From: Prolixibacteraceae bacterium
GTDB lineage: Bacteria; Bacteroidota; Bacteroidia; Bacteroidales; Prolixibacteraceae
Reading direction: 5' to 3'
Length of the DNA: 32,089 nucleotides
Assembly: GCA_023251475.1 (NCBI GenBank)
Contig: JAHEYS010000069.1
Location: forward strand, 1-32,089
Shown piece by piece: positions 17,664 through 25,835 of this stretch. Within the stretch, counting starts at the first letter, position 1; each line of letters opens with the position of its first letter. The notes under the pieces are model-generated. The model did not search any database. It saw only the letters and a program-made list of their open reading frames with translations, and had not been told where the DNA came from. Position numbers and translations under genes: made by a program.

Positions 17664-19133
17664 TTATAATTTCTCCTGCACTTTAATTGTGCAAAACAAG
17701 ACTCCATCTCCGGCTGTCGGAGCGTTGGTTGCATTTACTATCCCTGCCGGATTTGCCGAATTAACCGGTGCGGTTTTAATGATTCCTCTTCGGCCATCAT
17801 CAGTTACAAATCCGTAAACTTCATTAAGGTTTACCGGACCGATAGCTGTTTTTGCTTCAGCAGCAATACCTGCCAATAAGATGTCGAATTCATTATCGTG
17901 TGTCAGCAGATCAAAGTAGGCCGGGGTAACTTTATTTGTTCCAGTTACATTATCCAGTCTTTTAAAGTAAACCTTTCGCAGGTCTTTGCCCGATGCTTTA
18001 AGATTTTTAGCCATTTTCCGAATCGTGGAAGCCAGAAGGTCCAGTTTGGCATCCCTCACCTCGTTGCCGAACAGGGAACCTGTGACTGTGACTATTTTGA
18101 CCGGTGTAACTCCAACACTTCTGATTTTTGCAGTCCATACCAGATTAGCGGCATTGCTTGTCAGGGTCAGATTTACGGCTGCAAAGGCAGCGGCATTTGC
18201 GGTGACAAATGCTGCGGCAGTGGTTGTGGTAGTTGCACCGGTAAATGTGATCGTTTTGGTCAAACCTCCCACGGTAATATTTGCAGTTCCGGCAGTACCT
18301 ACCAAAGCGATTGTTGCCGCTGTGGCCCCTGCATAGGTGGAGGTCAGTACCACGGTATCACTGGGAGAAACCAGATTGAAACTGCCGTTGGTAAATACCG
18401 GGTCGGTGCCCGCACTCTTTGTTTTGTAACCTACAAAGTCAATCTTTTCGGCTAATAATAATGCGTCGCTTGTCATGAAAATATCTGACCGCAGACCAAT
18501 TGAATAAAACGCCCCTTTTCTGTAATTAACATCAGCGACACCGCGTACCCCGCTTAAAATATCCAGGTTATCCTCGTTCCCTATACCAGCAAACCGGGCC
18601 GCAGTATAACCGGGCATATCTATAATAGTTAACAACTTACCACTTGTGCTCCCCTTTTTTATGACAGTAAAGGTATTTGAGGAGGTTCCGACATAATGAC
18701 TCTCATTTTGAAAGGTGAAGTCAACCTTTACAATCGAAAGGGGAGGTACCAGCGGATGGATCCGGTAGGCATAGTAGACCACTACATTGTTTAACTTCAG
18801 GGAAAAATTTCCAAGCGAATCAATTGCATTTGCCGGTTCTGTTTTGACAATTTTTAACCCGCTGTAAAAAGCATCGGAAGAAGTTTTGACAATAAATTTT
18901 GACAATGGAATTTCAGAGGAAACGGTAAGTTTATATACCACATCACTCTCCTGTTCGAAATCCTTCAGCGGTCCGGTTTTAATGGTATCCCCACCAACTA
19001 CAAATACATTCTTTTCTGCGAATTGCGAAATAATGGGTTGAGATACTTCCGGTGCACTCCCTGTTTTCTCACAGGCGGAGAAAATAGTTACCAGTGCCAG
19101 GAGAATCATCAGATTCAATAATTGCTTTATCAT
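17664..19133 (-). CDS. Outer-surface lipoprotein of unknown function in SusE/F position
   Basis: I do not recognise a named family for this 489-residue protein. It has a lipoprotein signal peptide with Cys21 (TIFSAC), then a region about 30-155 that looks like one or two beta-sandwich domains. The C-terminal region about 355-489 contains YFDLLTHDNEFD and VYGFVTDDGRRG. Between them, residues about 270-353 form an Ala/Thr/Val-rich stretch (TTTTTAAAFVTANAAA) unlike the rest of the protein. Its place directly after the SusC/SusD pair (83 nt after susD) and before the enzymes is where SusE/SusF-type surface glycan-binding lipoproteins normally sit, so glycan binding is the reasonable inference. 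No catalytic motif was seen. Confidence 0.85.
   Translation of the reverse strand: MIKQLLNLMILLALVTIFSACEKTGSAPEVSQPIISQFAEKNVFVVGGDTIKTGPLKDFEQESDVVYKLTVSSEIPLSKFIVKTSSDAFYSGLKIVKTEPANAIDSLGNFSLKLNNVVVYYAYRIHPLVPPLSIVKVDFTFQNESHYVGTSSNTFTVIKKGSTSGKLLTIIDMPGYTAARFAGIGNEDNLDILSGVRGVADVNYRKGAFYSIGLRSDIFMTSDALLLAEKIDFVGYKTKSAGTDPVFTNGSFNLVSPSDTVVLTSTYAGATAATIALVGTAGTANITVGGLTKTITFTGATTTTTAAAFVTANAAAFAAVNLTLTSNAANLVWTAKIRSVGVTPVKIVTVTGSLFGNEVRDAKLDLLASTIRKMAKNLKASGKDLRKVYFKRLDNVTGTNKVTPAYFDLLTHDNEFDILLAGIAAEAKTAIGPVNLNEVYGFVTDDGRRGIIKTAPVNSANPAGIVNATNAPTAGDGVLFCTIKVQEKL
18075..18326 (-). other. Ala/Thr-rich module apparently inserted in the lipoprotein
   Basis: Codes for residues about 270-353 of the lipoprotein. 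The composition changes sharply to Ala, Thr, Val and Gly, in the pattern GTANITVGG ... AAAFVTANAAA ... LTLTSNAANLVWTA. I associate this pattern with a small beta module that recurs in unrelated Bacteroidota and phage surface proteins, from memory and unchecked. The flanking sequence could join without it. Confidence 0.5.
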
Positions 19134-19216
19134 GACTTTACAGTTTAGAATATTTTCTTTATATTTTATCAGGTTCAGAAGTTATACCTGGAATTCATTT
19201 TAAGATTGCCAGGAAT

Positions 19217-20929
19217 CTAATATCCGGATTTTTGTTTTAATAATTTATTGGCATCCACATTGCGTTGATAATATGGGAAATACCAGTAATTAGGATCACT
19301 TAGTCTGGCGATTACCGCGGCCTGTTTATTTACCGGATACTTTTGGGCGACCAGGTTTGCCAGGATTGAAGGATCCGAGTAATTCTTAGCCATCCTTACC
19401 AGGTCAAACCATCTTAAACCTTCAAATCCTGCTTCAAGTGCTTTTTCCCTGAGGATCATCATATCGACTTGTTTTACAATATCTCCGCCGTTTGGATCCA
19501 GTTTTAGCGGGGCAAGTCTTGCCCTGTAGCGCACCCCTTTATAAGCGCTTCCATTGACACCTCCGTTAAGCATTGCCAAAGCCTGGTTCGATAATCCCAG
19601 ATGGTTATATAACTCGCAAACCATAAGATACATAGGTCCATCCCGGTAGACAATAAACATGGCATCATTATTACTGTTGTTATCGTTTTGCTGAACGTTT
19701 TTGATGATACCCCGTGTCTTCATCAGGTATTTGAATATCAGGGTATCTTTTCCGGAAGGCATGAACGAGATACCCTCACCCCTTACCCGGTCACCATAAC
19801 CTCCAATAATTGGCATACCATCTGCATCAAGAACGGGATTGCAATCAGCGCTGGCGGTTTTTGTCAGGTCAACAAAATAACCTGCTGTGGTATTCTGGTA
19901 TTGCAATAACATGTTTGGTGCTTCCTTCCAGTTTTTCAAAGCGACTGAACTGGGTTTAAGTGCATAGATCCCCCCATTTTGAATATTGTTATTCGTCCAG
20001 CGCTCAAGGCTGTTGGTTTGTCCCTTGCTCCCGTCAAAATCGATATAGAGCGCCCGTCCATCATTTGCTTCACCGGTAGGTACTGAAATAAACAAATTTT
20101 GCCATGTGCCATAATCATAAGAAGTCATACTAAAAGCTCCTGCATTGCCATTCAGAGCATTACCAAAAGGGACAAGCTGACCTAAGATATCTTTTGCTCT
20201 GGCGTAGTTTCCCCGGTAGAGAAAAATTTCGGATAGCAGGCACTGCGCTGCAAAATTGTTAAACTGTGCTCTGAAAATCCGGATTTCACTCCCCGCAATA
20301 TTCCCCCCGATAGCCGAGCTTGAAGGGCTTGCCGTCAGCATAATCGGGTAATATTTGAGTGCATCTGTTTCAATTTTTGCAAGAATATCAGATGACTTCA
20401 TCGCCGAGATATCTTTTAACTGCTCAACGGAGGTAACACTGAAATCAACGTATGGTGCATCTCCCCAGATTTTTACGATTTGCATATAAGCCCATACCCT
20501 GATGTACATCACTTCAGCAATGTTATAGTTATACCTGTCGACACTATAATTTACCGGATCAACGCGAATTATTTTATCCAGCCCTGCCATCGTGTTGTTA
20601 CAGGCAACGATTAACTTGTAAAAATTGGTGTAGTCGGTATACGGATTCAGGGGATTCACCCTGTTTTGTGCTATTTCAGAAATATACTGATCGGCACCCC
20701 TTGCTTCGACCACCAGATCGGCCTGTGCTTCACCTGCCAGAAATATTTGATCGACCAGCGGCTGCATCAACCCGTAAAGACCATAGATTGAGGTTATAGC
20801 ATCATCGGCATTTTTGAAATTCTCATCTGCAGGAATATACCCTTCGGGCTGTACCGTCAAATAATCTTTGCAGGAGATGGACATCATCAATATAAAACCT
20901 GCTAAAATATATATCAGTCTTTTTTTCAT
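19217..20929 (-). CDS. SusD/RagB-family glycan-binding lipoprotein (second pair)
   Basis: This 570-residue lipoprotein has Cys20 (MSISC) followed by KDYL, a start typical of SusD proteins. SusD forms the lid on its cognate SusC transporter at the outer surface and captures oligosaccharide. The N-terminal helical TPR-like region opens with a typical ADENFKNADDAITSIYGLYG segment. The C-terminal SusD signature is present as LREKALEAGFEGLRWFDLVR near residues 495-514, and the protein ends with YWYFPYYQRNVDAN. The length is normal for the family. It follows its SusC partner by 46 nt and precedes the unknown lipoprotein, so the three were probably co-transcribed. Ligand specificity cannot be read from the sequence. 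Confidence 0.95.
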   Translation of the reverse strand: MKKRLIYILAGFILMMSISCKDYLTVQPEGYIPADENFKNADDAITSIYGLYGLMQPLVDQIFLAGEAQADLVVEARGADQYISEIAQNRVNPLNPYTDYTNFYKLIVACNNTMAGLDKIIRVDPVNYSVDRYNYNIAEVMYIRVWAYMQIVKIWGDAPYVDFSVTSVEQLKDISAMKSSDILAKIETDALKYYPIMLTASPSSSAIGGNIAGSEIRIFRAQFNNFAAQCLLSEIFLYRGNYARAKDILGQLVPFGNALNGNAGAFSMTSYDYGTWQNLFISVPTGEANDGRALYIDFDGSKGQTNSLERWTNNNIQNGGIYALKPSSVALKNWKEAPNMLLQYQNTTAGYFVDLTKTASADCNPVLDADGMPIIGGYGDRVRGEGISFMPSGKDTLIFKYLMKTRGIIKNVQQNDNNSNNDAMFIVYRDGPMYLMVCELYNHLGLSNQALAMLNGGVNGSAYKGVRYRARLAPLKLDPNGGDIVKQVDMMILREKALEAGFEGLRWFDLVRMAKNYSDPSILANLVAQKYPVNKQAAVIARLSDPNYWYFPYYQRNVDANKLLKQKSGY

Positions 20930-20975
20930 CTTATTTTATTAAAATTGTTCTCAATTGCATCCTGATTTGATGGCA

Positions 20976-23900
20976 TTAAAGCCCTAATTTAATCCCAACC
21001 ATAAAGGTTTTTGACAACGGGTAATTTCCAAAGTCATACCCCCTTGAAAAAACGCCCTGCCCAACAGCAACTTCCGGATCCCAGCCCAGGTAATTACTGA
21101 TTGTGAAAAGGTTATACCCTGAAAAATAGATCTGTGCATTGCGGGCAAATCCTATTTTATTATTGAAATTATAGGAGAGCGTCAGAGTTCTCATTTTAAA
21201 ATAAGAGCCATCTTCGATATAACCTGAAGAGGGACGTCTGTTGCCAGCCGGATCTCCATAGGGTGTGTTTGCAATAGTTGCCACATCACCTTCAGCCATC
21301 CAACGGTTTGTAACGGCTGCCGACTGATTTTCGTATGCTGGTCCGTTTTCAATTTTTGAGCGTAAAACGTTTAATACTTCGTTCCCGTACGAATAGGAGA
21401 AAACGGCGTCGAGACTAAAATTTTTGTACGTGATTGCTGATGTAACCCCACCAAAAAATTTAGGATTGGGATTGCCAATAACCTGCATATCGTAACTGTT
21501 AATAATACCATCGCCATTCAGATCGGAATAATGATAATCACCCCCCTTAAACGGAGCTCCCTTATCGGTCAGCAGACCAGCCGCTTCAGCTGCAGTACTG
21601 AACACCCCTGTTTTTTTATAGCCGTAGATCAGACCCGCCGGACTTCCGACTTTGGAAATTGAGGTATAACCATTCAATCCATCCAGAACAGGTAAACCTG
21701 AAGGCAAACTCAATATTTTATTTCTATACCTGGCAATGCTCACCCCGAATTTCCAGGTAAGATTGGCGGTACTCCCCATAGTGTTTACTGCCAGTTCGAA
21801 GCCCTGGTTTTTGATGGAACCGTCGTTGGTCCAGTAAAAACTGTTGCCATTTGCACCATCCAGCTTTTTGGGTACCAGCAGATCCGTTGTTTTTGTCATA
21901 AAATAATCGAACTGAACATCAATCAGCTTTTTAAGCAGTGAAATATTGGCGCCGCCATTGTAATTATAGGTGGTTTCCCACTTAATGCTATTATTCCCAA
22001 TAGAATAAGGTACAATTCCAGGTCTGAATGTGTAAAATTTGCTTTCGTACAACGAATATCGTGCGTTAACCGGGATATCCTGATTTGCCGTAATGCCCCA
22101 TGATGCCCGGATATTGAACTCATCAAGGAATGAATATTTATTCATCCAGGGTTCGGCCTTCAGCTTCCAGGTGATACCTGTGTAAGGTAAAACAGCGAAT
22201 GGTTCTGAAGAAATTTTTATTCCGTCATTTACCTTCTCACCAAATTTTGAAGAGCCGTCGAGACGTATCCCCCCTTTCAGGAAAATTTTCTCCCTGAAGG
22301 TGTAATCAAAATTGGCAAATGCAGAGATGTTATGGTATTTCTCACTGATACCTTCCTGTGCAATTTTGGTCCCGTCACCTAATCCTTTAAATTCATCGGA
22401 GGTTGAATGGATGGAATACCCATATGTTCTTGAATATTTCGAAAATTCAAAACTATATCCTCCAAAGGCTAAGATGCGGTTTTCGGGATTCAATTGTTTG
22501 GTGTAGCTTAAAGTATGCTCAACAGTCACATTCTGTTGTTCAATCATCTGCTCTTCAGAGGTACGGTCATACTTGGGGTTATTATCCACCGGGACCACCC
22601 CTCTTGCAGGGGTAAAACGGTCTTCTGATATTCCGCGCCGGTTCAGTCCGAATACCAGCTTACTCTTAAGATTCCGGTTAATATCATAGTTGGCATAAAC
22701 GGAGGTCATAATCCAGTAATTACTGACCTCATTGGTTACTCCATTGATTACAGCCAGTGGATTGCTTAAATTGTCGTAGAGTACCGAACTCAGGAATGGT
22801 CCCGCTTCACCATCGGCTGTTTTTATAAAAGGGGTTAAAATTGGAGGTTTAACAAGGCTCAGATATAAAGGATTAACACGTTCCTCAAATCCCTGATCCA
22901 TCAGGTTCTTGTCTGTGCGGCTAAAGGCAGTACGGGTTCCGGCAGAAAATTTTGGAGAGATCTTGAAATCAAGGTTAAACCTGGAAGTAAATTCTGAAGC
23001 CGATATACCTCTGCCGACACCCTGCATGTTTTTATACCCGGTGTTTAAGGAGTATTTCGATGTTTTATCACCTCCTCTTAGATTCATATAATAATCCTGG
23101 TTCAGGGCATTTTGAGTTACCTCGTCCTGCCAGTTCGTATTATTTGAATATTTCCAGTATTCCACCGTGTTGGCATTGGCACTGGTATAACCATAAAAAG
23201 GAAACTGCTGATTGAAAGTTTGCTGATCCATACCCTGGCTGTAACCCTTCGCGGACAGATAGGGAAGATACTGAGACGCATTCATCACAGGAATATTCCT
23301 GAAACGGGGGGCGATTCCACCTTGCGCCGAAACATCGAGGAATGATTTTCCATTGGTCCCTTCCTTTGTAGTAATAACAATTACCCCATTCGCCGCACGT
23401 GAGCCATAAATACCTGTGGCTGCAGCATCCCTAAGGACAGTGACCGACTCCACATCCTTTGCATTTATATCAGCCAGGGAGTTATAAATATTTCCGCGTA
23501 CCACCGACTGGTCAAATACCGGATCAATGACAGGCAGTCCGTCAACCAGAACCAATGGCTGATTGGTGGTATAAAGGGAACGAACACCACCCATACTCAG
23601 CGATGCCCCTTCGCCGGGTACCCCGGAATAAGCATTTACCTCAAGACCGGGAACTGTTCCCTGTAACATCTGAAAAATATCCCTGTATTGTAACGTCTTA
23701 TCATATCCTTTAGAAATAACATGATAGACGCCATTGAGATCTTTTTCATTTGCAGAATAATAAGGTAACCGAACCTGAGATTCGTCAATGTCAAGATCTT
23801 CAGGAGCCAGATTGACGGCAACCTCCAGTTTTCCATTCAAAGGAAGATCCTTTTTCTGGTATCCCGGATAGGAGATCACAAGCACCGAATATAATGAGGG

Positions 23901-24146
23901 GACCTCAATGACGAATGTTCCGTTAGCCGAGGATTGGGCACTTCGCGAAATCATACCTTTTACACTAATATCGGCATTAGCAACGGGTTTTAAAGTCAGA
24001 TAATCGACAACCGTGCCCTGAACTTTTAGAATTTTCTGTGCATGCAGGGGTACATACGACAGGAAAAGTAAAATCAGAACAGAAATATATTTTATCATAT
24101 TGTGATATATTAATGAGTTTTTATCTTTAATTGCTGAGTACTTCAT
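20976..24146 (-). CDS. SusC/RagA-family TonB-dependent outer-membrane transporter (second pair)
   Basis: This protein has 1056 residues from the outer ATG, which leaves only 15 nt after the FAS1 gene. An in-frame ATG at 24098 (residue 17) would give a more compact signal peptide (MIKYISVLILLFLSY...), and the true start is undecided. A carboxypeptidase-regulatory-like beta-sandwich spans about 39-115 (VQGTVVDYLTLKPV). The plug spans about 140-262 and contains the SusC signature LRDAAATGIYGSRAANGV, and a 22-strand barrel is expected after it. YSDLNGDGIIN followed by IGNPNPKFFGG is the usual late motif, and the protein ends in an aromatic/hydrophobic strand (VGIKLGL). It imports oligosaccharides with the next-door SusD protein. 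The usual DEVVVVGYG-type TonB-box segment before the plug is not evident; DIDESQVRLPYY stands in that place. Confidence 0.95.
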   Translation of the reverse strand: MKYSAIKDKNSLIYHNMIKYISVLILLFLSYVPLHAQKILKVQGTVVDYLTLKPVANADISVKGMISRSAQSSANGTFVIEVPSLYSVLVISYPGYQKKDLPLNGKLEVAVNLAPEDLDIDESQVRLPYYSANEKDLNGVYHVISKGYDKTLQYRDIFQMLQGTVPGLEVNAYSGVPGEGASLSMGGVRSLYTTNQPLVLVDGLPVIDPVFDQSVVRGNIYNSLADINAKDVESVTVLRDAAATGIYGSRAANGVIVITTKEGTNGKSFLDVSAQGGIAPRFRNIPVMNASQYLPYLSAKGYSQGMDQQTFNQQFPFYGYTSANANTVEYWKYSNNTNWQDEVTQNALNQDYYMNLRGGDKTSKYSLNTGYKNMQGVGRGISASEFTSRFNLDFKISPKFSAGTRTAFSRTDKNLMDQGFEERVNPLYLSLVKPPILTPFIKTADGEAGPFLSSVLYDNLSNPLAVINGVTNEVSNYWIMTSVYANYDINRNLKSKLVFGLNRRGISEDRFTPARGVVPVDNNPKYDRTSEEQMIEQQNVTVEHTLSYTKQLNPENRILAFGGYSFEFSKYSRTYGYSIHSTSDEFKGLGDGTKIAQEGISEKYHNISAFANFDYTFREKIFLKGGIRLDGSSKFGEKVNDGIKISSEPFAVLPYTGITWKLKAEPWMNKYSFLDEFNIRASWGITANQDIPVNARYSLYESKFYTFRPGIVPYSIGNNSIKWETTYNYNGGANISLLKKLIDVQFDYFMTKTTDLLVPKKLDGANGNSFYWTNDGSIKNQGFELAVNTMGSTANLTWKFGVSIARYRNKILSLPSGLPVLDGLNGYTSISKVGSPAGLIYGYKKTGVFSTAAEAAGLLTDKGAPFKGGDYHYSDLNGDGIINSYDMQVIGNPNPKFFGGVTSAITYKNFSLDAVFSYSYGNEVLNVLRSKIENGPAYENQSAAVTNRWMAEGDVATIANTPYGDPAGNRRPSSGYIEDGSYFKMRTLTLSYNFNNKIGFARNAQIYFSGYNLFTISNYLGWDPEVAVGQGVFSRGYDFGNYPLSKTFMVGIKLGL

Positions 24147-24161
24147 CTCTTATTATAGACT

Positions 24162-25730
24162 TTAAGGTGCAGGTACAGGGACCAGTGTAACGATATCGAC
24201 CGAAAAAAGGTATTGCCCAACCGCTTTTGGACTAACCCCGGCACATGTAAACGTGAGTTGAACCGGGCCATTGGCAGCCACATTAACCACTCCCAGATCT
24301 ACATCTGCACTCCCTTCGGCCAGCGAATAGAGGGTGGATGTATTCATATTTTGTTTGAGTAACTGGCTTCCACAGTTTACATTCACGATACATCCATTAT
24401 TATCGAGGTAATCTTTAAGAATAACCCTGTAATAACCTTGTGTGACAAATGGGAGGTTAAAATCAATCCGACCCCCAATGTTGACAAAATTAAAGCGTGT
24501 GGCAAATCCCCTGTAAGAAAAGGTGGCACTGGAGGGGGTTACATAAACAATTGCAGTACTGGTTCCACCTGAGAGTGCAACACCTGTGTTGAGTGAAAAT
24601 ACGCCGGTTGCACTTTTATAACTTGGCACAAACATATATCTGGGCCTGTAAACCACATCAGGTAAGGTAACATCATTCAGGGTAAAGTAAGAGCCGTTAC
24701 TGGCTGCTATCGTATTTCCCTGAACCTGACCGGAACTTACACTAAACTGATTTCCGGCGACATTGGTAAAAGTGTTAATTCCGGCGCCTAAACTCATTAC
24801 CTTGCCATTTACGATAATGTTTTTAAACAGATAATCTTTTAAAATGGCAGAATCTCCCTGATAGGCAAGACCTTTGGGTATGAAATAATAACCGATGGTA
24901 GTGTCTCCGTGTGCAGTGCCCAGTTTTGGAACAATCAGATCTGACCTGCCCGACCTGCCCTGAAGCAGTTTTGACATCACGGTATTAATGGCATTGTTGG
25001 TCGGAATAAATGCCGTTGCCACTGTTTTCTCGTCATCTATCTTTACATCATTGAGATATTGCGAAAACTGTTTATAAACAACAGGTTTTTGATAGATGGG
25101 TTTGTTGGTCAAATCATATCCGATAATGGTGTTTCTCAATGGATCCGGTATGGTAACATAACCGGTTGCGATATAATTGCTAAATAATGAGAAGTCCGGA
25201 TTACCTGAAATCGTCTCCAAAAGGTTCAGATTTGGTACGATCAGATGATCAATTTCATAGATCACACCGTTTAATCCCTTCGTACCGGCATCAGAAATCC
25301 TGAACCCATTGGCAGCATGTCCGTCACTTAATACAGAAAAGTTAACCGGTTTTCCTGAACAGGCCAGAATATTCGTATTGGACATATTCTGAGGGAAAAT
25401 GGAAGAGGGGAAAATATGAGTTCCGATTATCCGCTTAAGTGATACCATATTATTCGTGGTATCGATTGCTGTGAACCCGCCGTTTTTAACAGCCAGTACC
25501 GTATAAAGATCGGTTCTCCTCAGTAAAGAGTCATATCCGGTTTTTTTAAGTAAGCCCCTGAATTCGGTATAAACCGGATTCTTTGTTAACAGGGTATAAA
25601 CGCTTCCCTCGTTCAGGTAATCCGGCGTTGCATAGTGGTCATCCCACTTGTTTGTGGTGCAGGAATAACCCAGCAGCAGGAACAAGCTGGTTATGATGCT
25701 GGTTGATAATTTTTGTATGTTTCTTTTCAT
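24162..25730 (-). CDS. FAS1 (fasciclin) domain lipoprotein, second of a tandem pair
   Basis: This 522-residue lipoprotein has Cys24 (LLGYSC) after a clear signal peptide. The first FAS1-like domain (about 41-169) has a degraded core motif: LYTVLAVKNGGF where FAPTNxAF is usual. The second (about 170-360) keeps a good one (FIPTNNAI). Residues about 361-522 form a beta-rich segment with QGYYRVILKDY and VNVNCGSQLL, reminiscent of carbohydrate-binding sandwiches. FAS1 domains usually mediate adhesion and polysaccharide or protein contact, so a surface glycan-binding role beside SusCD is inferred. The gene follows the other FAS1 gene by 105 nt containing a strong hairpin and leads into the second susC by 15 nt. 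Confidence 0.9.
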   Translation of the reverse strand: MKRNIQKLSTSIITSLFLLLGYSCTTNKWDDHYATPDYLNEGSVYTLLTKNPVYTEFRGLLKKTGYDSLLRRTDLYTVLAVKNGGFTAIDTTNNMVSLKRIIGTHIFPSSIFPQNMSNTNILACSGKPVNFSVLSDGHAANGFRISDAGTKGLNGVIYEIDHLIVPNLNLLETISGNPDFSLFSNYIATGYVTIPDPLRNTIIGYDLTNKPIYQKPVVYKQFSQYLNDVKIDDEKTVATAFIPTNNAINTVMSKLLQGRSGRSDLIVPKLGTAHGDTTIGYYFIPKGLAYQGDSAILKDYLFKNIIVNGKVMSLGAGINTFTNVAGNQFSVSSGQVQGNTIAASNGSYFTLNDVTLPDVVYRPRYMFVPSYKSATGVFSLNTGVALSGGTSTAIVYVTPSSATFSYRGFATRFNFVNIGGRIDFNLPFVTQGYYRVILKDYLDNNGCIVNVNCGSQLLKQNMNTSTLYSLAEGSADVDLGVVNVAANGPVQLTFTCAGVSPKAVGQYLFSVDIVTLVPVPAP

Positions 25731-25804
25731 GAGTATTTTTTTAATTTGATCTGGCTTTGATGAGTATTAATCCGTTTCAATGTTGCCAGGTCGCTTTGGT
25801 TCAT
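25727..25804 (-). other. Possible 25-codon ORF overlapping the FAS1 start (ATGA)
   Basis: Open from an ATG in the hairpin loop to a TGA that shares bases with the ATG of the downstream FAS1 gene; the peptide begins MNQSDLATLKR. The overlap geometry would allow translational coupling. It is short, has no recognised homology and no clear ribosome-binding site, so it may be chance. Listed because the arrangement is tidy, not because it is proven. Confidence 0.2.
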
Positions 25805-25831
25805 TTCAAAGCGACGCTGAGCAACTTTTTT
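25782..25831 (+). terminator. Strong hairpin between FAS1 genes; terminator-like on the plus strand
   Basis: The arms GTTGC-CAG-GTCGCTTTG and CAAAGCGAC-G-CTG-A-GCAAC pair over about 17 bp around an 8-nt loop. T6 (25826-25831) follows on the plus strand, which is the form of an intrinsic terminator against antisense transcription. On the coding (minus) strand the run is A6 before the stem, so there it would act as an intercistronic stem-loop (mRNA stabiliser or processing site) rather than a terminator. Confidence 0.6.
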
Positions 25832-25835
25832 ACCA

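Noticed and set aside
17898-18455. 185- and 116-residue plus-strand ORFs with Cys/Gly- or Ala/Val-rich composition
   Set aside because: Their odd composition comes from reading the Ala/Thr-rich module of the lipoprotein backwards.
19134-19216. CAGGT/ACCTG inverted repeat after the second susD
   Set aside because: 5-bp stem with an 11-nt loop and no T-run; not distinguishable from chance.
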